Made by a program: the position numbers and the translations under genes. From contig JALRME010000061.1 of assembly GCA_026120035.1 (NCBI GenBank), forward strand, positions 1 through 64,000: a stretch of DNA of 64,000 nt, in the 5' to 3' direction. The notes under the pieces are model-generated. The model made no database searches. It worked only from the letters and a program-made list of their open reading frames with translations, and was not told the DNA's origin. This document shows, piece after piece, positions 10,699 through 22,230 of the stretch (its first letter is position 1; every line of letters starts with the position of its first letter). This DNA is from Coleophoma eucalyptorum (Eukaryota; Ascomycota; Leotiomycetes; Helotiales; Dermateaceae).

Positions 10699-10860
10699 TA
10701 AAGAGTCGCCGATACTCCTACCAGATCCTAGCCTCACAAGATGATATAAAGATCTCGTCTCGATGCGCTCCCAGTACGCTTTGATATAAGCTCTTTGTAT
10801 AAATTCCAAATTACTACTCGAGTCGTTTCTCCCCAAAAGTTTCGAGCAACTCTCTCCAAA

Positions 10861-11511
10861 ATGACAAACAAACATTTACCAGAGGATCTTGTATCCAATC
10901 TTCTTACCGTCACTGAATCGTCAATTGTACCTCTCACCCGTTCGCAAGTCTCATCAGGGAGCAAGCTCTTCGGCGCTGCCATCCTTTCCAAATCCACACT
11001 CAAACCCCTCACCGTCGCCACCAATAACGAACATGCATCTCCCCTTCTTCATGGCGAAATAAATTGTATCCAAACCTTCTTTGCTAGCCCTAAGGAAGGA
11101 AGGCCACAGACCAAAGACTGTGTCTTCTTCGCAACGCATGAGCCTTGTAGCCTCTGCTTGAGTGGAATCACCTGGAGTGGTTTCAACGAGTTCTATTATC
11201 TGTTCACGTACGAGGATAGTAGAGATTTGTTTGGGATTCCGTACGATATTGATATCCTTCAGTCAGTCTTTCAGGTACCGTCATCAGCAGATACCCCAGA
11301 GATACTTGCTGAAAAGCCACTGTACAATCGCACGAACAAGTTCTTCAAGGCACACTCTGTTGCTGAAATCGTGGCTACTATTGGGGACGAGACAGAGAGG
11401 ACAAAGTGGACAGCTGAGATTGCACGTGTGAAGGCTATGTATAACGAGTTATCAGACACGTACCAGAAGGGCAAGGCAACAGGACACGAAACTTCCAGTG
11501 TCTTTCAGTGA
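10861..11511 (+). CDS. CMP/dCMP deaminase-type zinc hydrolase
   Basis: Intronless 216-residue protein of the cytidine/deoxycytidylate deaminase fold. The zinc-binding and proton-shuttle motif HGE is at residues 64-66, and the second zinc motif PCSLC at 95-99 supplies the two cysteines. These are the catalytic signature of hydrolytic deaminases acting on cytosine or related bases. It lacks a targeting signal and is likely cytosolic. The substrate is not evident: fungal members of this group are often annotated only as CMP/dCMP deaminase zinc-binding proteins. The ATG at 10861 sits in a good context (CCAAAATGA); the longer frame upstream lacks an earlier ATG. It is an intact gene among transposon debris. 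Confidence 0.85.
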   Translation: MTNKHLPEDLVSNLLTVTESSIVPLTRSQVSSGSKLFGAAILSKSTLKPLTVATNNEHASPLLHGEINCIQTFFASPKEGRPQTKDCVFFATHEPCSLCLSGITWSGFNEFYYLFTYEDSRDLFGIPYDIDILQSVFQVPSSADTPEILAEKPLYNRTNKFFKAHSVAEIVATIGDETERTKWTAEIARVKAMYNELSDTYQKGKATGHETSSVFQ

Positions 11512-12429
11512 GATGCTTGACTGGAATCCTGGGACAAAGGAAATCCTCCATCATTCTATTCAATAAAACATCATGTTTTGGCAATACCCGCTTGCATGAT
11601 GGCGAGTCTGCCTTTTTTTTCTTTTCAAAAACAAAAGTCACATTACTGTGATTGAATAACGCTGTATATATATGATATAAGGCAGAAACAACGAAGTTCT
11701 CTATCAGTCCTCTACAGCCCTAAAAATGCCCGGCGTCGAATCTTCGTCAAGAAGTTGGAGATAGCGTGTAGATAAAGCCATTCCTCTAAATTCTAACCTA
11801 ACTCACTACAACATAGCCATAACTCCTTCCCATCATCTCCAGAAACTGTCTCAGAATCCCCAACCTCTTTACTCCCTTACTAAATTCACTGTCTATCCGG
11901 AGTCTCTCCGTCACTAGTGCGGCTGTCTTATATACCAAAAAGTTTATGGACTGAGGGAGCAGATCGAAATCAAGTTTTGGTCACCTCGGTTGGATGTTTT
12001 AACTTCTTTGACGCTGATTATACTTGAGAGGAGAAAATCGAGAAACTCTGCTGTGGCGGACAGACATTTTGAAGATTCGTCACTTTGCATCCATCTTGAC
12101 ATTTTTTGTGCGCCCAAACTTGGTCATCTCTCTCCCTAGCACAAGGGGTCTATCCATATATGCCTTACGGCGGCCGCACCGCAATTTACTCGTTCGGGCG
12201 GTCGAAGAAAGCTCACGGTGATCGAACACGGCTACAAGCGATTTGGAAAGCTGCCATGGATGCGGTCGCAAGGAACCTAGGTGTGCAGTTTGGGGAGGAT
12301 AAGGGAAGTATAAGGACGTCATGGTGAGTTCGATTGATGTGGAATCGACCGATATGGAGAGGTTAAGGGATGTGGTGGCCCAGAATCACAAGTTGAGATC
12401 ACGTATGCGATTCCATTTTTAGAAACTAG
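11512..12429. other. Intergenic with an unidentified coding-like stretch
   Basis: Most of this stretch shows nothing. At about 12106-12327 (+) a frame reads a protein-like sequence (PYGGRTAIYSFGRSKKAHGD then a helix-like AIWKAAMDAVARNL), without an ATG and with a stop just upstream. It may be the last exon or a fragment of a gene I cannot identify. A second short frame (12321-12420) continues in another phase. Treat as a possible gene relic only. Confidence 0.25.
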
Positions 12430-12730
12430 ATGACTACAAGTTTTATCTTTTGGTTTATTTCTAGAAGTTTTATATAGAAGGTAATATTATTATACTTTAG
12501 ATACTATTATATTCTTCGTGTTTACTTTAGCCTTTAGACGTTAAATGTTTGACCTTACTAAAGCGCTATATAGCAAATAGATTAAGAATTAATCAGACAT
12601 TTGACTGGCTTATTTAAGAAGCTTAAATTATAGTCTACTTAGCTATACTTCTTAAATCTAACGTAAAGGCTTTATACGAGACAAATTAAACTAAAAAGAG
12701 AAGAGAAAGAAAGCAAAAGAGGCGTATATA
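12430..12730 (+). pseudogene. Fot1/pogo transposase fragment (copy C)
   Basis: A heavily mutated stretch reads PLDVKCL-x-LLKR, aligning with the PLDVGCFAPLKK motif of copy B, followed by a degraded equivalent of the downstream region (RQIEN-like). Stops are frequent and base composition is very AT-rich. No termini are seen. It is an older or more strongly mutated copy than those at 108 and 5722. Confidence 0.5.
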
Positions 12731-12751
12731 CTATAGTAGAAGCCTTATTGT

Positions 12752-12876
12752 CGGAATGTCGTTAACAACAGGTCAATCACGAGACCTAGTCATATGTCAC
12801 ATACAGTATTCTTAGCGAGAGAGGTACTTATACCTCTCTACCTCACATTCTCTTCAATCAGCATCTATTACATTAC
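12752..12876 (+). repeat. LTR-like fragment with palindromic TATA hairpin
   Basis: The sequence starts TGTCGGAATG, like the beginning of the adjacent solo LTR family but otherwise divergent. At 12818-12839 it holds a perfect 9-bp hairpin (AGAGAGGTA, CTTA loop, TACCTCTCT) around a TATA-like core. It is interrupted by the solo LTR at 12877. I read it as the left part of a related LTR; the right part is not clearly recognised after 13069. Confidence 0.4.
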
Positions 12877-13064
12877 TGTCGGATTGCAATGACATATACT
12901 TAGCACGTGACCCAATCACGTGGTAGCATTCATTGATGGGATATAACCCCATTTACGATAGACATACATAGAGAATCAACAACCACCTACAACACACTGC
13001 ATACCCTGTAATTGAAGCCTACGATGCTATTACGAGGTCCGCCCGTTGTAAACGCATACCAACA
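12877..13064 (+). mobile_element. Solo LTR, 188 bp, with perfect 5-bp target duplication
   Basis: The block begins TGTCGG and ends CCAACA, and ATTAC is duplicated at 12872-12876 and 13065-13069. It holds a palindromic TATA region (ATGGG, ATATAAC, CCCAT at 12936-12952). A second copy lies inverted at 46816-47001. No internal retroelement sequence adjoins it, so it is a solo LTR left by recombination. LTR length fits a Copia- or Gypsy-type element; the family is not determined. Confidence 0.85.
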
Positions 13065-13281
13065 ATTACTTCTGATTGAAATCACCTGTTTGACCTACAA
13101 GTCAAATACCTACCTTACTAACGTAAAGTAACAGTTATAGTTAAAAATAGTAAAGAATTTGTAGAAAGCATTTAAACTTAACAGAAGGAAGAAAATAATA
13201 CTATATAGCCTATGTAAGGATACAGGTTTGATCAATGGCAGGATAGAGGTGTTTGGGAGCACAATAACCTTATATTGACTG

Positions 13282-13485
13282 AATCCTATAGGTCTCGTAC
13301 GAAGGACACAAAAATATAAGAAAAGACAAAGGAAAGAAACCATTTTCCATGCCATGTCCCCTTTATGCTTCCTGGGTCCGAAACCCCTCCAACTCTGCTC
13401 ACACTGGCTTATGCTGGTCATTCGATCACGTGACATCGATACTGAAGAATCCAATTATGGCATCTGGGTATGTCAGGTTCTTACA
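13282..13485 (-). repeat. Dispersed LTR-like repeat, copy 1 (inverted relative to 40866)
   Basis: Read on the minus strand from 13485, the sequence begins TGTAAGAACCT. It contains a CACGTGATC-type palindrome, GGGTCCGAAACCCCTCC in both copies (as GGGTTTCGGACCC-type sequence on the other strand), a pyrimidine-rich tract and a GAATCCTATAGG box. The same order occurs at 40866-41075 on the plus strand with roughly 75-80 percent identity by eye. The TGTAAG start suggests an LTR, but no closing CA or target duplication was established. Confidence 0.6.
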
Positions 13486-13639
13486 GCCTAAAGGCTTAAA
13501 TGAGCAACAACGATGCTGTAGCTTATATAATCAAATTAGGTATAATACTTATATATAAAAGCAAGCTTGATACAGAATAATTGATGTTTTCAAATAAAGC
13601 TTTTGTTCTATACTACAAATTACTGTAGTCTTACGTTTT

Positions 13640-13683
13640 CGTATCTTACTTGGTTGTGTCTCTTATTCGCTTGTGAAATACGT
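13640..13683. repeat. Probable right terminus of a pogo-like element
   Basis: The sequence ends TATTCGCTTGTGAAATACGT followed by TA. This parallels the right ends of the pogo elements at 5526, 7583 and 23460, each of which has a CGCTT motif shortly before ACGT and TA. A matching left terminus was not found, so it is probably a truncated element. The weak open frame across it (13603-13818) is not supported as a gene. Confidence 0.35.
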
Positions 13684-14168
13684 TACTATTGCACTAAATC
13701 AGGTGACATGAAAAGTATCCTAATGTCAAAAGAGTATAATTTAGCTGGTGAGCCAATTATGCTATTTGTAGTGCTTATATATAGAATAAATGATGCCTTG
13801 GGCAATAGAGACCTTTGAAATATAGTAGAAAAAGCAACAAATATGAAATCTTTGATGTAAAAGATCTGACAAATATTCAAGGATCCGGTGATCTAGGTTA
13901 TATGACCATTTTCCTGACACAAACACTAAAAACCCTAGAAAAATAACTTATTACAGTTCTACTTTCAATGGACTATAAGAGAAAGAAACAGCTAAAGACA
14001 AGATATATCTTTAATAGTAACAGATTTAAAGCTTAATCTAAGTATAATATAACTTACTCTAAACTTAATTATGTCATGACCCTAAGTAACAAGTTAATAG
14101 TCAAATAATTAGATGATCAAGCTCAATAGGATCAAAGACATGATTCGGGTTTATAGTCTAACACTATC

Positions 14169-15903
14169 TTAGACAAGATACCGGAAGCCCTTGATCATTC
14201 TCGGTGCCTCGCCGGGATTGTCCAGATGCTCCATCTGAGTCATATTCTTCCCAGTATCAGGTTGACCCATCCAAGTTCCCTCTAGCACATCAAGTTCTTT
14301 GTTCATCTTTGTTAACATGACGCGGATGATGAAACATCCCACAATCGTCACCCCAAACATGGCCGTAACGATACCATATGACGAGCGATAACCGTTGTCG
14401 GAGAGGTGCCAGACATACGACCCTGCAATGTTGCCAAGCTGGGAAAACGCGTTGATGAATGCAATGGCGACAGCTCTTTTGGCGGGCGGCCGCGGGAAGG
14501 ATGACGATATCCAGGAATAAAACACGATAAAGCCTGCATAGGACGCGGCCTGTAGGAACAGAGCGACATATCGAGCCGCTGTATTGAGGGTTGACATGCT
14601 GATGATGAAACCACAGAGTCCCACGCAGATGGGACCAACAATGTGCCAGAACTAAATTAAAGCATTAGTTAATGGTACATAATCATGAAGGATTCGATCT
14701 CACCTTCTCCCCATTCCGGTCCGAGTGCCAAGCGTTAACCAGTGAGAACAGGCAGGAGAAGACCCAAGGCGGCGCACTGAATAACAAAGTAGGCACATAG
14801 CCATAGCCAAGCGTTCCAGTAAGCGTGGGCTATGCCACATGATCAGCAATGGGGTAACCTTGATGATAAAAACAAATGGAGAAGGTTATCTTACGAAGAA
14901 TGCGTTGAAGGATAGACCCACAACATAAGCCGAGAACGTTAAACTCATGACATAGATCTTGACGTCCTTTAGAGCCATCTTGAGACCATCAAACATGCCT
15001 TGACCGGCGGAGTCCTCGTCGGCCTCACCGACATCCTCGAGCATGCGGAGTTGAGCGACTTCAAGTTCCTCGGCGGTGAAACCGCGGGCGTTAGTGGGCA
15101 AGTCAGGGAGGATGAAGCCGGCCGAAATGGCCACGGTCATGGTGATGGCTCCTTCTATCCAGAAAAGCCATCTCCAGGCTGCGTGACCGAGCGTACCTTC
15201 CATGTTCGACAGAACGCCAGCACCGATCAACGCCGAAAAGGCATTGGAGATGAGGTTGCCACAGAAGAGAATCGCGTTCCGCGTTGTCAGTTCACGACGG
15301 GTATACCATTTCGAAAGAATCAAGAGCGCGCCGGGAAGAAAGGCTGCTTCCACAAAACCGAGGAAGAAGCGAACGAGGACCATTCCGGTGAAGTTGTTCG
15401 TGACACCCGAAAGTGTCGAAATGAGGCCCCAGACAACCATGACTACGGAGATATATAATGACGGGCGGGGAATTCGGTTGATGAACATATTCGACGGAAC
15501 TTGCATGAGAATATATCCCACGTAAAGGATGGACAAACATGTAGAGTACTGCGTATCGGTAAGGGCTAAATCGGCTTGTAACCCCTTCAGACGCTGTGGG
15601 AATCTAGGTTAGCTGTTGAGCCATAGGTAGGATCTTGGGGGTACCAACCGCGGCGGCAATGTTATTCCTGTCAAGATAGTTCATAATGTATATTAAGACA
15701 AATAAACTACATCTCGCGTCCAACTTTCGCTTTAACGATTTCTCAACGCGTGCGCGGTGTTCTGGCGCCATTGTACGAGCATTCACGTTTCCACTTTCTG
15801 TGTCTCGAAGCTGTGGTTGTGTATGAGTTTGTTGGTATGCATCGGCATCAGCCTTGCTAGGTGGGCCATTGGCGGCATCATCCTTCAAGATTTCATTGGG
15901 CAT
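14169..15903 (-). CDS. MFS transporter, anion:cation symporter (Dal5/Tna1-like) family
   Basis: Four exons (15903-15649, 15593-14895, 14829-14704, 14651-14169) joined in phase 0 give about 520 residues, normal for the ACS family. After a hydrophilic N-terminus come TM1 with YIMNYLDRNNIAAA, then ILMQVPSNMFINRIPRPSLYI, GFVEAAFLPGALLILSKWYTRREL and AWRWLFWIEGA, all hallmarks of allantoate/nicotinate/vitamin-type permeases. A second six-helix half follows. Such proteins import carboxylate-containing nutrients through the plasma membrane with protons; the substrate here is unknown. The start at 15903 fits family length better than the ATG 87 bp upstream. Splice sites are GT-AG throughout. No regulator is adjacent. 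Confidence 0.9.
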
Positions 15904-18329
15904 TTTCAACGTCGACGAATTCGTAACCGCAAAACCCAAGTAAGCCGTAGGAGAGAAGGGCAAAAGTAACAAAAAAGAATTCTCGCACAAGAGGTGGCCA
16001 TTATTTAATCAAATAATCCTTTATCTCCAGCGTCACGTCACTGCGTTGAACAGCTAACCCGCACTGTCCACTACCGACCTGGTCGTCGCTGTGGAGGTAC
16101 CGCGCTAAAAGTGACATTCTCTATAAAACATGGCCATATCCTCCAATCAACCCCAGATCAAGGCCCTTCTTCGGCGTTTCAATTGACGAGTTCCATATCC
16201 AGCGCGTAGAATCTCCATTGTATCTCCACTAATTTGGAGCCCCAAAGACCGCATATCGTCGGATTTCTTACCCCAAGTAGAGTGGGGTCGAGTGGGATTT
16301 AGGGGGAAAATGTTTTTCCTCTAAATCCTGCCTACTTTGAACGGGGGCCGGGGAACGAGGGGAATTATAAGACGAGAATGCCTTGAGAGCACATGCGGAG
16401 GAGAAAGCCATAATGTCCTTCCTCTTCTAGAGGTTTATGGTGAATAGGGTAATGAGAGTGAAGCATAGAAATATTTCAACCCGGATTTGGTCACAATCTG
16501 CTGTTGACGGTATGCAGACTACGCTGGCAGTGATCGGTTTGCGGGTAAACATTCACCACTCGTTCCGATTCTCCCCGCAGCCTCCCACACAGTATGAAAG
16601 CGGGGACAGCGATTCGTATTCGTTCCTTCAAACTGGCCTTGTGGGACTAACGTGGAAATAAGTCATAGTATTAAAATTGTACAGAATAGTCGTAGCAGGA
16701 TTCCCTTGAATTCTACTATAGTATCTAAATCGGCAATAGTGTGTATAAGTTTTGCGATATCAAGAAACAATATATTGTCAAGAAATTGTACGAGGTCAGG
16801 AAATTGTATAGGGTTAAGCAAAAACAAAGAGGTCTCGGAAGCTAGGCATAAGATAGCGACGAAAAACCCGATTAAAGAAAACCCATATATTTGATCGATT
16901 CACATAAGTCTGACCTGCATGAGAGTCGCAGGTGACTTCAAGAGGGCGGTGAAGAGAGCTAAGGGGGAGTTCGGAAAGCATGGCACCGTTCCATAAAGTT
17001 GACCCCATTGCAAGCGATTGACACCGTTACAAGAACCTAAACAGTGCTGTTATCTCGATTTTGTTGACACTCTTCCATATAGTTTGGCATAATAACACCT
17101 TTTCACCTATACCCTTGTAGGCAAGGAGTACAGGCGACTTATTCTAGTGTTTACCTGGCGTATGCCTTATAAGTTAATTACACCGTGTGCTCACTAGAAG
17201 TGCGAACATAAGTATAGTACATTTTCTAATCTGGTTCTTGTCACTAGTGCGCTACCTGTCCCAAAAGGCACAGTCCACCTGATCGCGACAGGTTGAGCCA
17301 TCGTACTACTTAAGTATATAGTCACATGCTCAGAGCCTCGATCACTTGACTTTAATATATATGTCATGTGATATGTGTCGAGTTGCCACAGCGACCGACC
17401 GTGACCAGTGTAGCTGCAATAATAGCTGTTGTATTAAAGTCTTCGCGTTCCATAAAGTCAAACCTTGTCATTAGTGGGACCTAATCTTCTGCTGTAGCTA
17501 GTTCCTGGTACTAGTACTCTCTTTGAGTCATTCGAGAGCGAGGCGCGAGGCGTGTAGTTATAGCTATGCCTTGCATTTCCTCTATAGCTAAGTGCTTAGC
17601 AGCTAGCTGCAAATGGGACGACAGCACTGACCTGCTAGCTACAGGCTGCTAGGGAAGTCAATATCAATACCAAAAAGACCTCACTATACTGAATGGGCAT
17701 ACCGTATTTCTCAATGATAGCACATTTAATATAAGCAACTAGGAATAGTACATTCGCCCTACCACTATCTGGAATCCCTTAACGGCCAGGTCTAAGTACT
17801 ATGACCTTAAGCGCTACTACAACTACCGCCACGTCACCTCCTTAGCTCGCTAACAATGTACATCTTAGACCTTCAAGAACCTCTTCCCTTATACTACGGC
17901 ATGGAAAGTGTCGTTCTAGTCTATAGAGTTGCTACTTAACGAATCCGATACTAACAAGCAGAATTATCTTACCGAGAAATAGTTATCCAACATAGAGCAG
18001 AACCTTAATTTAATAAGCATCACAGTACGATTCTAATTATCACGTCTCTCGAAGTCGAAGAAAGACAGTCTAATTCAAAGATGTCAGTACAGAGTGTTGT
18101 TGTCGCTAGCAGTATATCTAGTTACTTCAGCTAGCCTGACTTCTAGGATAACCACAGAAGCTCGACTTACATCTGGATCGTGCTGTACACATAGTACTAC
18201 GCGACTATATTCTCTCTCGGCTCTATTATAGCCGCCTTTCAGCAAGCTAGCTGTACACATTGACTGAATTCCTACCTTTATAATAACTTCTAAAAGGAAA
18301 AGACTTTACATGGAAAAGGTTATAGAATT
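15904..18329. other. Long intergenic tract, probable degraded repeats
   Basis: The first 500 bp are the upstream region of the ACS transporter and include an imperfect hairpin (GGATTTAGGGGGAA against TTCCTCTAAATCC near 16295-16328). From about 16650 the sequence is repetitive-looking: GTTCCATAAAGT occurs near 16990 and again near 17449. A region at 17640-18260 has the TAG-rich look of a RIP-mutated element but no domain could be named. No credible gene was found. Confidence 0.4.
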
Positions 18330-18337
18330 ATACTTAG

Positions 18338-18480
18338 TGTTGAAAGAAAGGGGTCATGTGATCACGCGACAGGCACCTACATATAAATAGACCTTTCAGG
18401 CAGACATTCCATTCTACAATGTCAATGTCAATACCCTCAATTCTCACCCTCTCTATTGGTCCCTTACATCGTTGCTCGCA
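18338..18480. mobile_element. Short TG...CA element, copy 1 of 3
   Basis: The 143-bp element starts TGTTGAAAGAAAGGGGTCAT and ends GCTCGCA. ATACTTAG is duplicated exactly on both sides (18330-18337 and 18481-18488). It contains a TATA-like box (TATAAATAG) and a GTGATCAC palindrome. The first 40 bp are identical to copies at 18572 and 23049. No TIR or coding capacity is seen. It resembles a very short solo LTR, but the 8-bp duplication is long for one. Confidence 0.8.
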
Positions 18481-18571
18481 ATACTTAGTTATTGTACATA
18501 TATTTATGCACTTTTTACAAAACTCTATTAATACACTTATATAGAATTTTTTATATAACAACTATAACAAA

Positions 18572-18711
18572 TGTTGAAAGAAAGGGGTCATGTGATCACG
18601 CGACAGGCACCTACATGTAAATAGACCTCCAGGCAGACCTTCACCTTCTTTCTACAATGTCAATGATACCTTCAATCCACCCTCTCTATTGACCTTGCAT
18701 CGTTGCTCGCA
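18572..18711. mobile_element. Short TG...CA element, copy 2 of 3
   Basis: The 140-bp element lies in the same orientation about 90 bp after copy 1. ATAACAAA flanks it exactly (18564-18571, 18712-18719). The different flank shows it is an independent insertion rather than a tandem duplication of copy 1. It carries the same internal TATA-like box and pyrimidine-rich 3' part, with small internal deletions. Confidence 0.8.
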
Positions 18712-18945
18712 ATAACAAAAGTATTTATTATATATTACACTTCTTCAACATATAATCTGCTTAAGCTAATGATCACTTACATAGCTTATGCTTATATAAT
18801 CCTACTACTTGGGTTGGACGTTATTTTAAGGAGGTTAATTGTTAATCGACACTCTTGTTATAGCGTTTACCCTTCGTATCGACCTCCTGCGTAATTATTT
18901 ATCTAAAGCTTCTCACATTTCTATAAACAACTAATATCCCGTCTA

Positions 18946-20121
18946 TCAGCTAAGTTTATGTTCAGTGATAGGAAGCTCTTGGAGGTCTTGAGCAGCTGAG
19001 CTCGATGTCTTGTGCTTTGCATCCTTGACAAACACCGACACATAAATTGCTCCTCCGACCACGAGAGCAATACCCAAAACCGTTGCCCAGTCCGTTGTCG
19101 TGCCCCATGCAACTCGATCCATCCACAGCGCCCACAGCACCTGCGAATAAATCATCTGTGTGGCGCGAGACGTTTTGTCCAATGCAAGTCCCGTGGTAAT
19201 CAGAATTTCCTGCGCAGCCATTAGTGACCCTAGCCGTTTCTTATAATTTAAGGATCCCATCATTTCTTACCATTACTAAACCGGCCAAGCTCATCAAAAG
19301 AAGGAGGGCCCAAGACGACCAGCGTAGAGAAAAGTTGTACTCCAATCCTGGTACCACCAGAAACATGACGGAGCTCACCGTGACTGCCGCCACGGCAAAA
19401 GCATTGATGTTGCAGAGCGGATGAACACGAGTCCCAATCCGTCGAATCGCCGTGTATGCAACCTAGCCAGCTTAACTTTGTGTGAAATGTCAAGTCAGAG
19501 AGAAGGACTTGCTTACCGTGCCTCCCACAACCCCCACCAGGGCATAGACATAGCCTAGCGGCGAAAACTCGGGGCTTCCTACATTTACTGCATGGGCGCC
19601 GAAGATCATCTCGGGCTCCAAGATGCAGATGACGCCAATAATGGAGGCGAGAGAGGCAATCCGCTCCGCTCGACTGAAAGAACCCGCGTGCAGATAGACG
19701 GACACGAACGAGGAAAAAAGCGGTGCCAGGAATGACAAGACGGTCGCATCAGCCAGAGGGAGGTATTTGATGGAATCTGTACAGGTTGGTTTCCATTTCA
19801 TAGAGTGGGTGGATGCAAGGAGTTGTCAAGCTCACAATAAAAGCCCGCAGAACCCAGCAGACCCGACAGTCCTCGTAGCGCAAGGAGAGGCTTGAGGCTA
19901 CCCGGACCCAGAGGAAAGTCAGGGGAGCCGATCAGCCAGAGGTAGACACTGCAGCCGACGGTAGTGATGATGAGGCGGACATGGAGCACCTGTAGCGGAC
20001 TGATATGCTCAGGGCCTGTCTCCAGAACCTTGGCCAGGCCGTGGAGCAGCGCAGCGGCGCCCTGCGATGCGAGCACGAGGAACGACGAGCGGTGCCGCTC
20101 CCAGATGTCGGAGAGGCCCAT
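18946..20121 (-). CDS. EamA/DMT-superfamily membrane transporter
   Basis: Four exons (20121-19836, 19776-19517, 19462-19271, 19209-18946) encode about 333 residues with two EamA-like five-helix halves. Family motifs are visible: a cytosolic start followed by TM1, ISPLQVLHVRLIIT, then YSIKYLPLADATVLSFLAPLF at the end of the first repeat, and TTGLALDKTSRATQMIYSQVLWAL in the second. The short hydrophilic C-terminus is cytosolic. Fungal members are plasma- or endomembrane carriers related to SLC35G/drug-metabolite transporters; the substrate cannot be read from sequence. The last acceptor (before 19209) is the least certain splice site. It is followed at about 500 bp by the FAD monooxygenase, also on the minus strand. 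Confidence 0.87.
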
Positions 20122-20615
20122 TGGGGGACAATCGCTGGACTCGCTCGTGACAGAGCTCGAGGTGCTGTGATATGGATGACTGGTGCGCAGCGTGCTGTAT
20201 ATCCATTCAGTATATATTCTGGTTGTTAATGAGAGAGCGGTTGTCGCAAAGGGCTACGTGTAACCTGAAGGTCAGCCGGACGAGGCTGTGCGTTCGAGGC
20301 CCACTGCGATGCACGGCCATAATTGCAAGGGTCGCCAAGCAAGATGGTGGTAAAAACACAATGAATGCTCTCTCACGCCTCACGCTTCATCAACAACCAT
20401 TCCAGACGACTTCTTCACCTTGTATTCGTTGGTCCTTCATATGGCTACATGGCAGAGATAAGTACCATAACAGATCACCTTCTGTTCTGGTGCGACAAAG
20501 AGAATCAGCTGACGACAAAGAGAATCAACTGACGACAATAGAGCGTATGCTATCAACGCCCATGCCAGCTTTCAACTCATTATGATAGCAAAAAGTCTGA
20601 TTCTCCTCAAACCGT

Positions 20616-22230
20616 TCAGCTCTTTGCAAATCCCTTGCTAAAAGTGTGCGACTCCATCAACCTTGTCCAATTGTGAACCATCTCACTATTCTCGCTGCTC
20701 TCTATCACTGCTTTACGACCCCGGGGCCACATTTCCTTCTCGTACTCGAGCACAGCCCGCCTCATTTCCCTTGCGGTCGGTTGTTTCATTGTTTCCAGCT
20801 TTCTCGAGAACTCCTGTGCATCGGTAATGGCGTTGTTAAGACCTTGTCCGCGATCTCCACTGCTGTGTCAGCTGCATCCCGCTGCGCCAGAAAAGAGTGC
20901 ACTACTATGGAAAAAAAAACACTCACGAAATGTCATCGGATGCGCTGCATCGCCCGCCAATGTCAACATGCCATCAGCATTCCAGTTCTTCGTGGGCCAT
21001 GAAGACAGTGGACTATGATAAGCTGGGGTGTTTTCGGGTATCGAGGCCCAGACTTCGTCGAAGGGATGTGCAAGACGCTTTCCCCGCTCTTTCATCGCGG
21101 CCAGGATCTCGGAACTACTTGATGAAAAGCCGATGTCGAGGTTCCAGTAATCATTCTCTTCGAGCCAAGTTTGGATAATCATCCATTCCCACTCGGCAGG
21201 GTTGGGACTGCGTCGATTATGGACTAGAAGTTACAGAGATATTAGCTTACCAAAGAACAGCCAGAGACGAAGCATCTGTCGTTCCATTTCCAATTTCTCA
21301 GCTATAAAATCATCGTTGTCGGCTGAGTATTAACACCACCACCACCACCACCACCACCAACAACAATAAGAAAACGACATCTTACGGGCATGAAAGGTGT
21401 ACATCCCTTGCGGATGAAAAGTCATTCCATGAATAGGATGAAAAGCCGCCAGCTTCTCGGCTGCCTCGGCGCTCAAAGTTGTAAGGACTGCGCTCAGCAC
21501 CACGGGAGATGGAAGGAGCGCAGCTTCCTCAGCACCGAGTAAATATTGACGGACAAAAGAACGAGACCCATCAGCTCCAATCAAGAAATTTCCTCGCGCT
21601 TGCCAACCATCTGTAAATGTAGCAGTAACTAATTCGCGAGAAGTAGTAATACTAGAAAGTTTCTTGCCAAACTACATAGATGCCTTTCCGTCAATAAAAG
21701 TGAGCTCGACACTTGGATTTATATTTATACTTGCCTGAATATTCATCCCCTCGGCCAGCAACATGATGAACGCTCTCCTTTGAACTCTGAAGTTCCACGG
21801 TGTTGGCAACTTCTGGAGGAGTTCCCCAGTTGCTCCATTGAAAGTGGGAAGGAAATTGCCCCCGGAAGTAACAAAGGCCGGATCGCATTGGACAGAGGAT
21901 AGGCGATCATATACATCATCTGGTAAGCATTCGGCAAGTCGCGATTGAGCCCAGTAAATGCCGAAGTTCCAGTCCCGAGGTCGTTGAGTGAATGAGTCGT
22001 CTTTTTCAAATATTTGGAACTGGATGCCTTTCTGGCTTTGAAGTTAGTCCAGTAAGGTGTGACGCGATGTCTTGAGTTTCACTACCTTCTTTAGGACATG
22101 GGCAATCAGAAGCCCGGCGGAACCTGTATATGGATATTGACAAAGTGCAGAGAGAGAACCGTGGAACGCATCGAAACTTACCAGCCCCAATGATCATGAC
22201 CTGGGGTTGTTCATTGGCTTCTGTCTCCAT
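20616..22230 (-). CDS. FAD-dependent monooxygenase (PHBH/salicylate-hydroxylase-like)
   Basis: About six introns interrupt a protein of roughly 430 residues. The first exon gives VMIIGAG and, after an intron, SAGLLIAHVL: together the GxGxxG FAD-binding motif near residues 11-25. The middle holds FLIGADGSRSFVRQ (the DG motif). The C-terminal part holds GMLTLAGDAAHPMTF and, across an intron, HRGQGLNNAITDAQEF, which is the GD-PHxGQG flavin motif. Such enzymes hydroxylate aromatic or polyketide-type substrates using NAD(P)H. One intron carries an (ACC)8 microsatellite. Stop codon TGA at 20618-20616. It may be functionally linked to the neighbouring EamA transporter, but there is no biosynthetic backbone enzyme nearby. 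Confidence 0.85.
21335..21358. repeat. (ACC)8 microsatellite in an intron
   Basis: Eight perfect ACC units, followed by a few ACA-like units, lie between a GTAAGA donor and an acceptor of the FAD monooxygenase gene. The position shows it is spliced out rather than encoding a Trp run. Confidence 0.85.

Noticed and set aside
13603..13818. 71-codon hydrophobic ORF
   Set aside because: It overlaps a pogo-like terminus and has no recognisable domain or neighbouring exon.
16437..17008. Several 60-80 codon ORFs
   Set aside because: They are short, overlap on both strands and lack motifs; the tract looks repeat-derived.
18338..18714. Reading the short elements as having 5-bp duplications and ending CAATA
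   Set aside because: The flanks match over 8 bp in all three copies and the 8-bp reading gives canonical TG...CA ends. The 5-bp reading is kept only as an alternative in the finding.
21330..21584. ORF ending in a run of Trp residues
   Set aside because: The run is an (ACC)8 microsatellite inside an intron of the FAD monooxygenase; the frame before it is a real exon.
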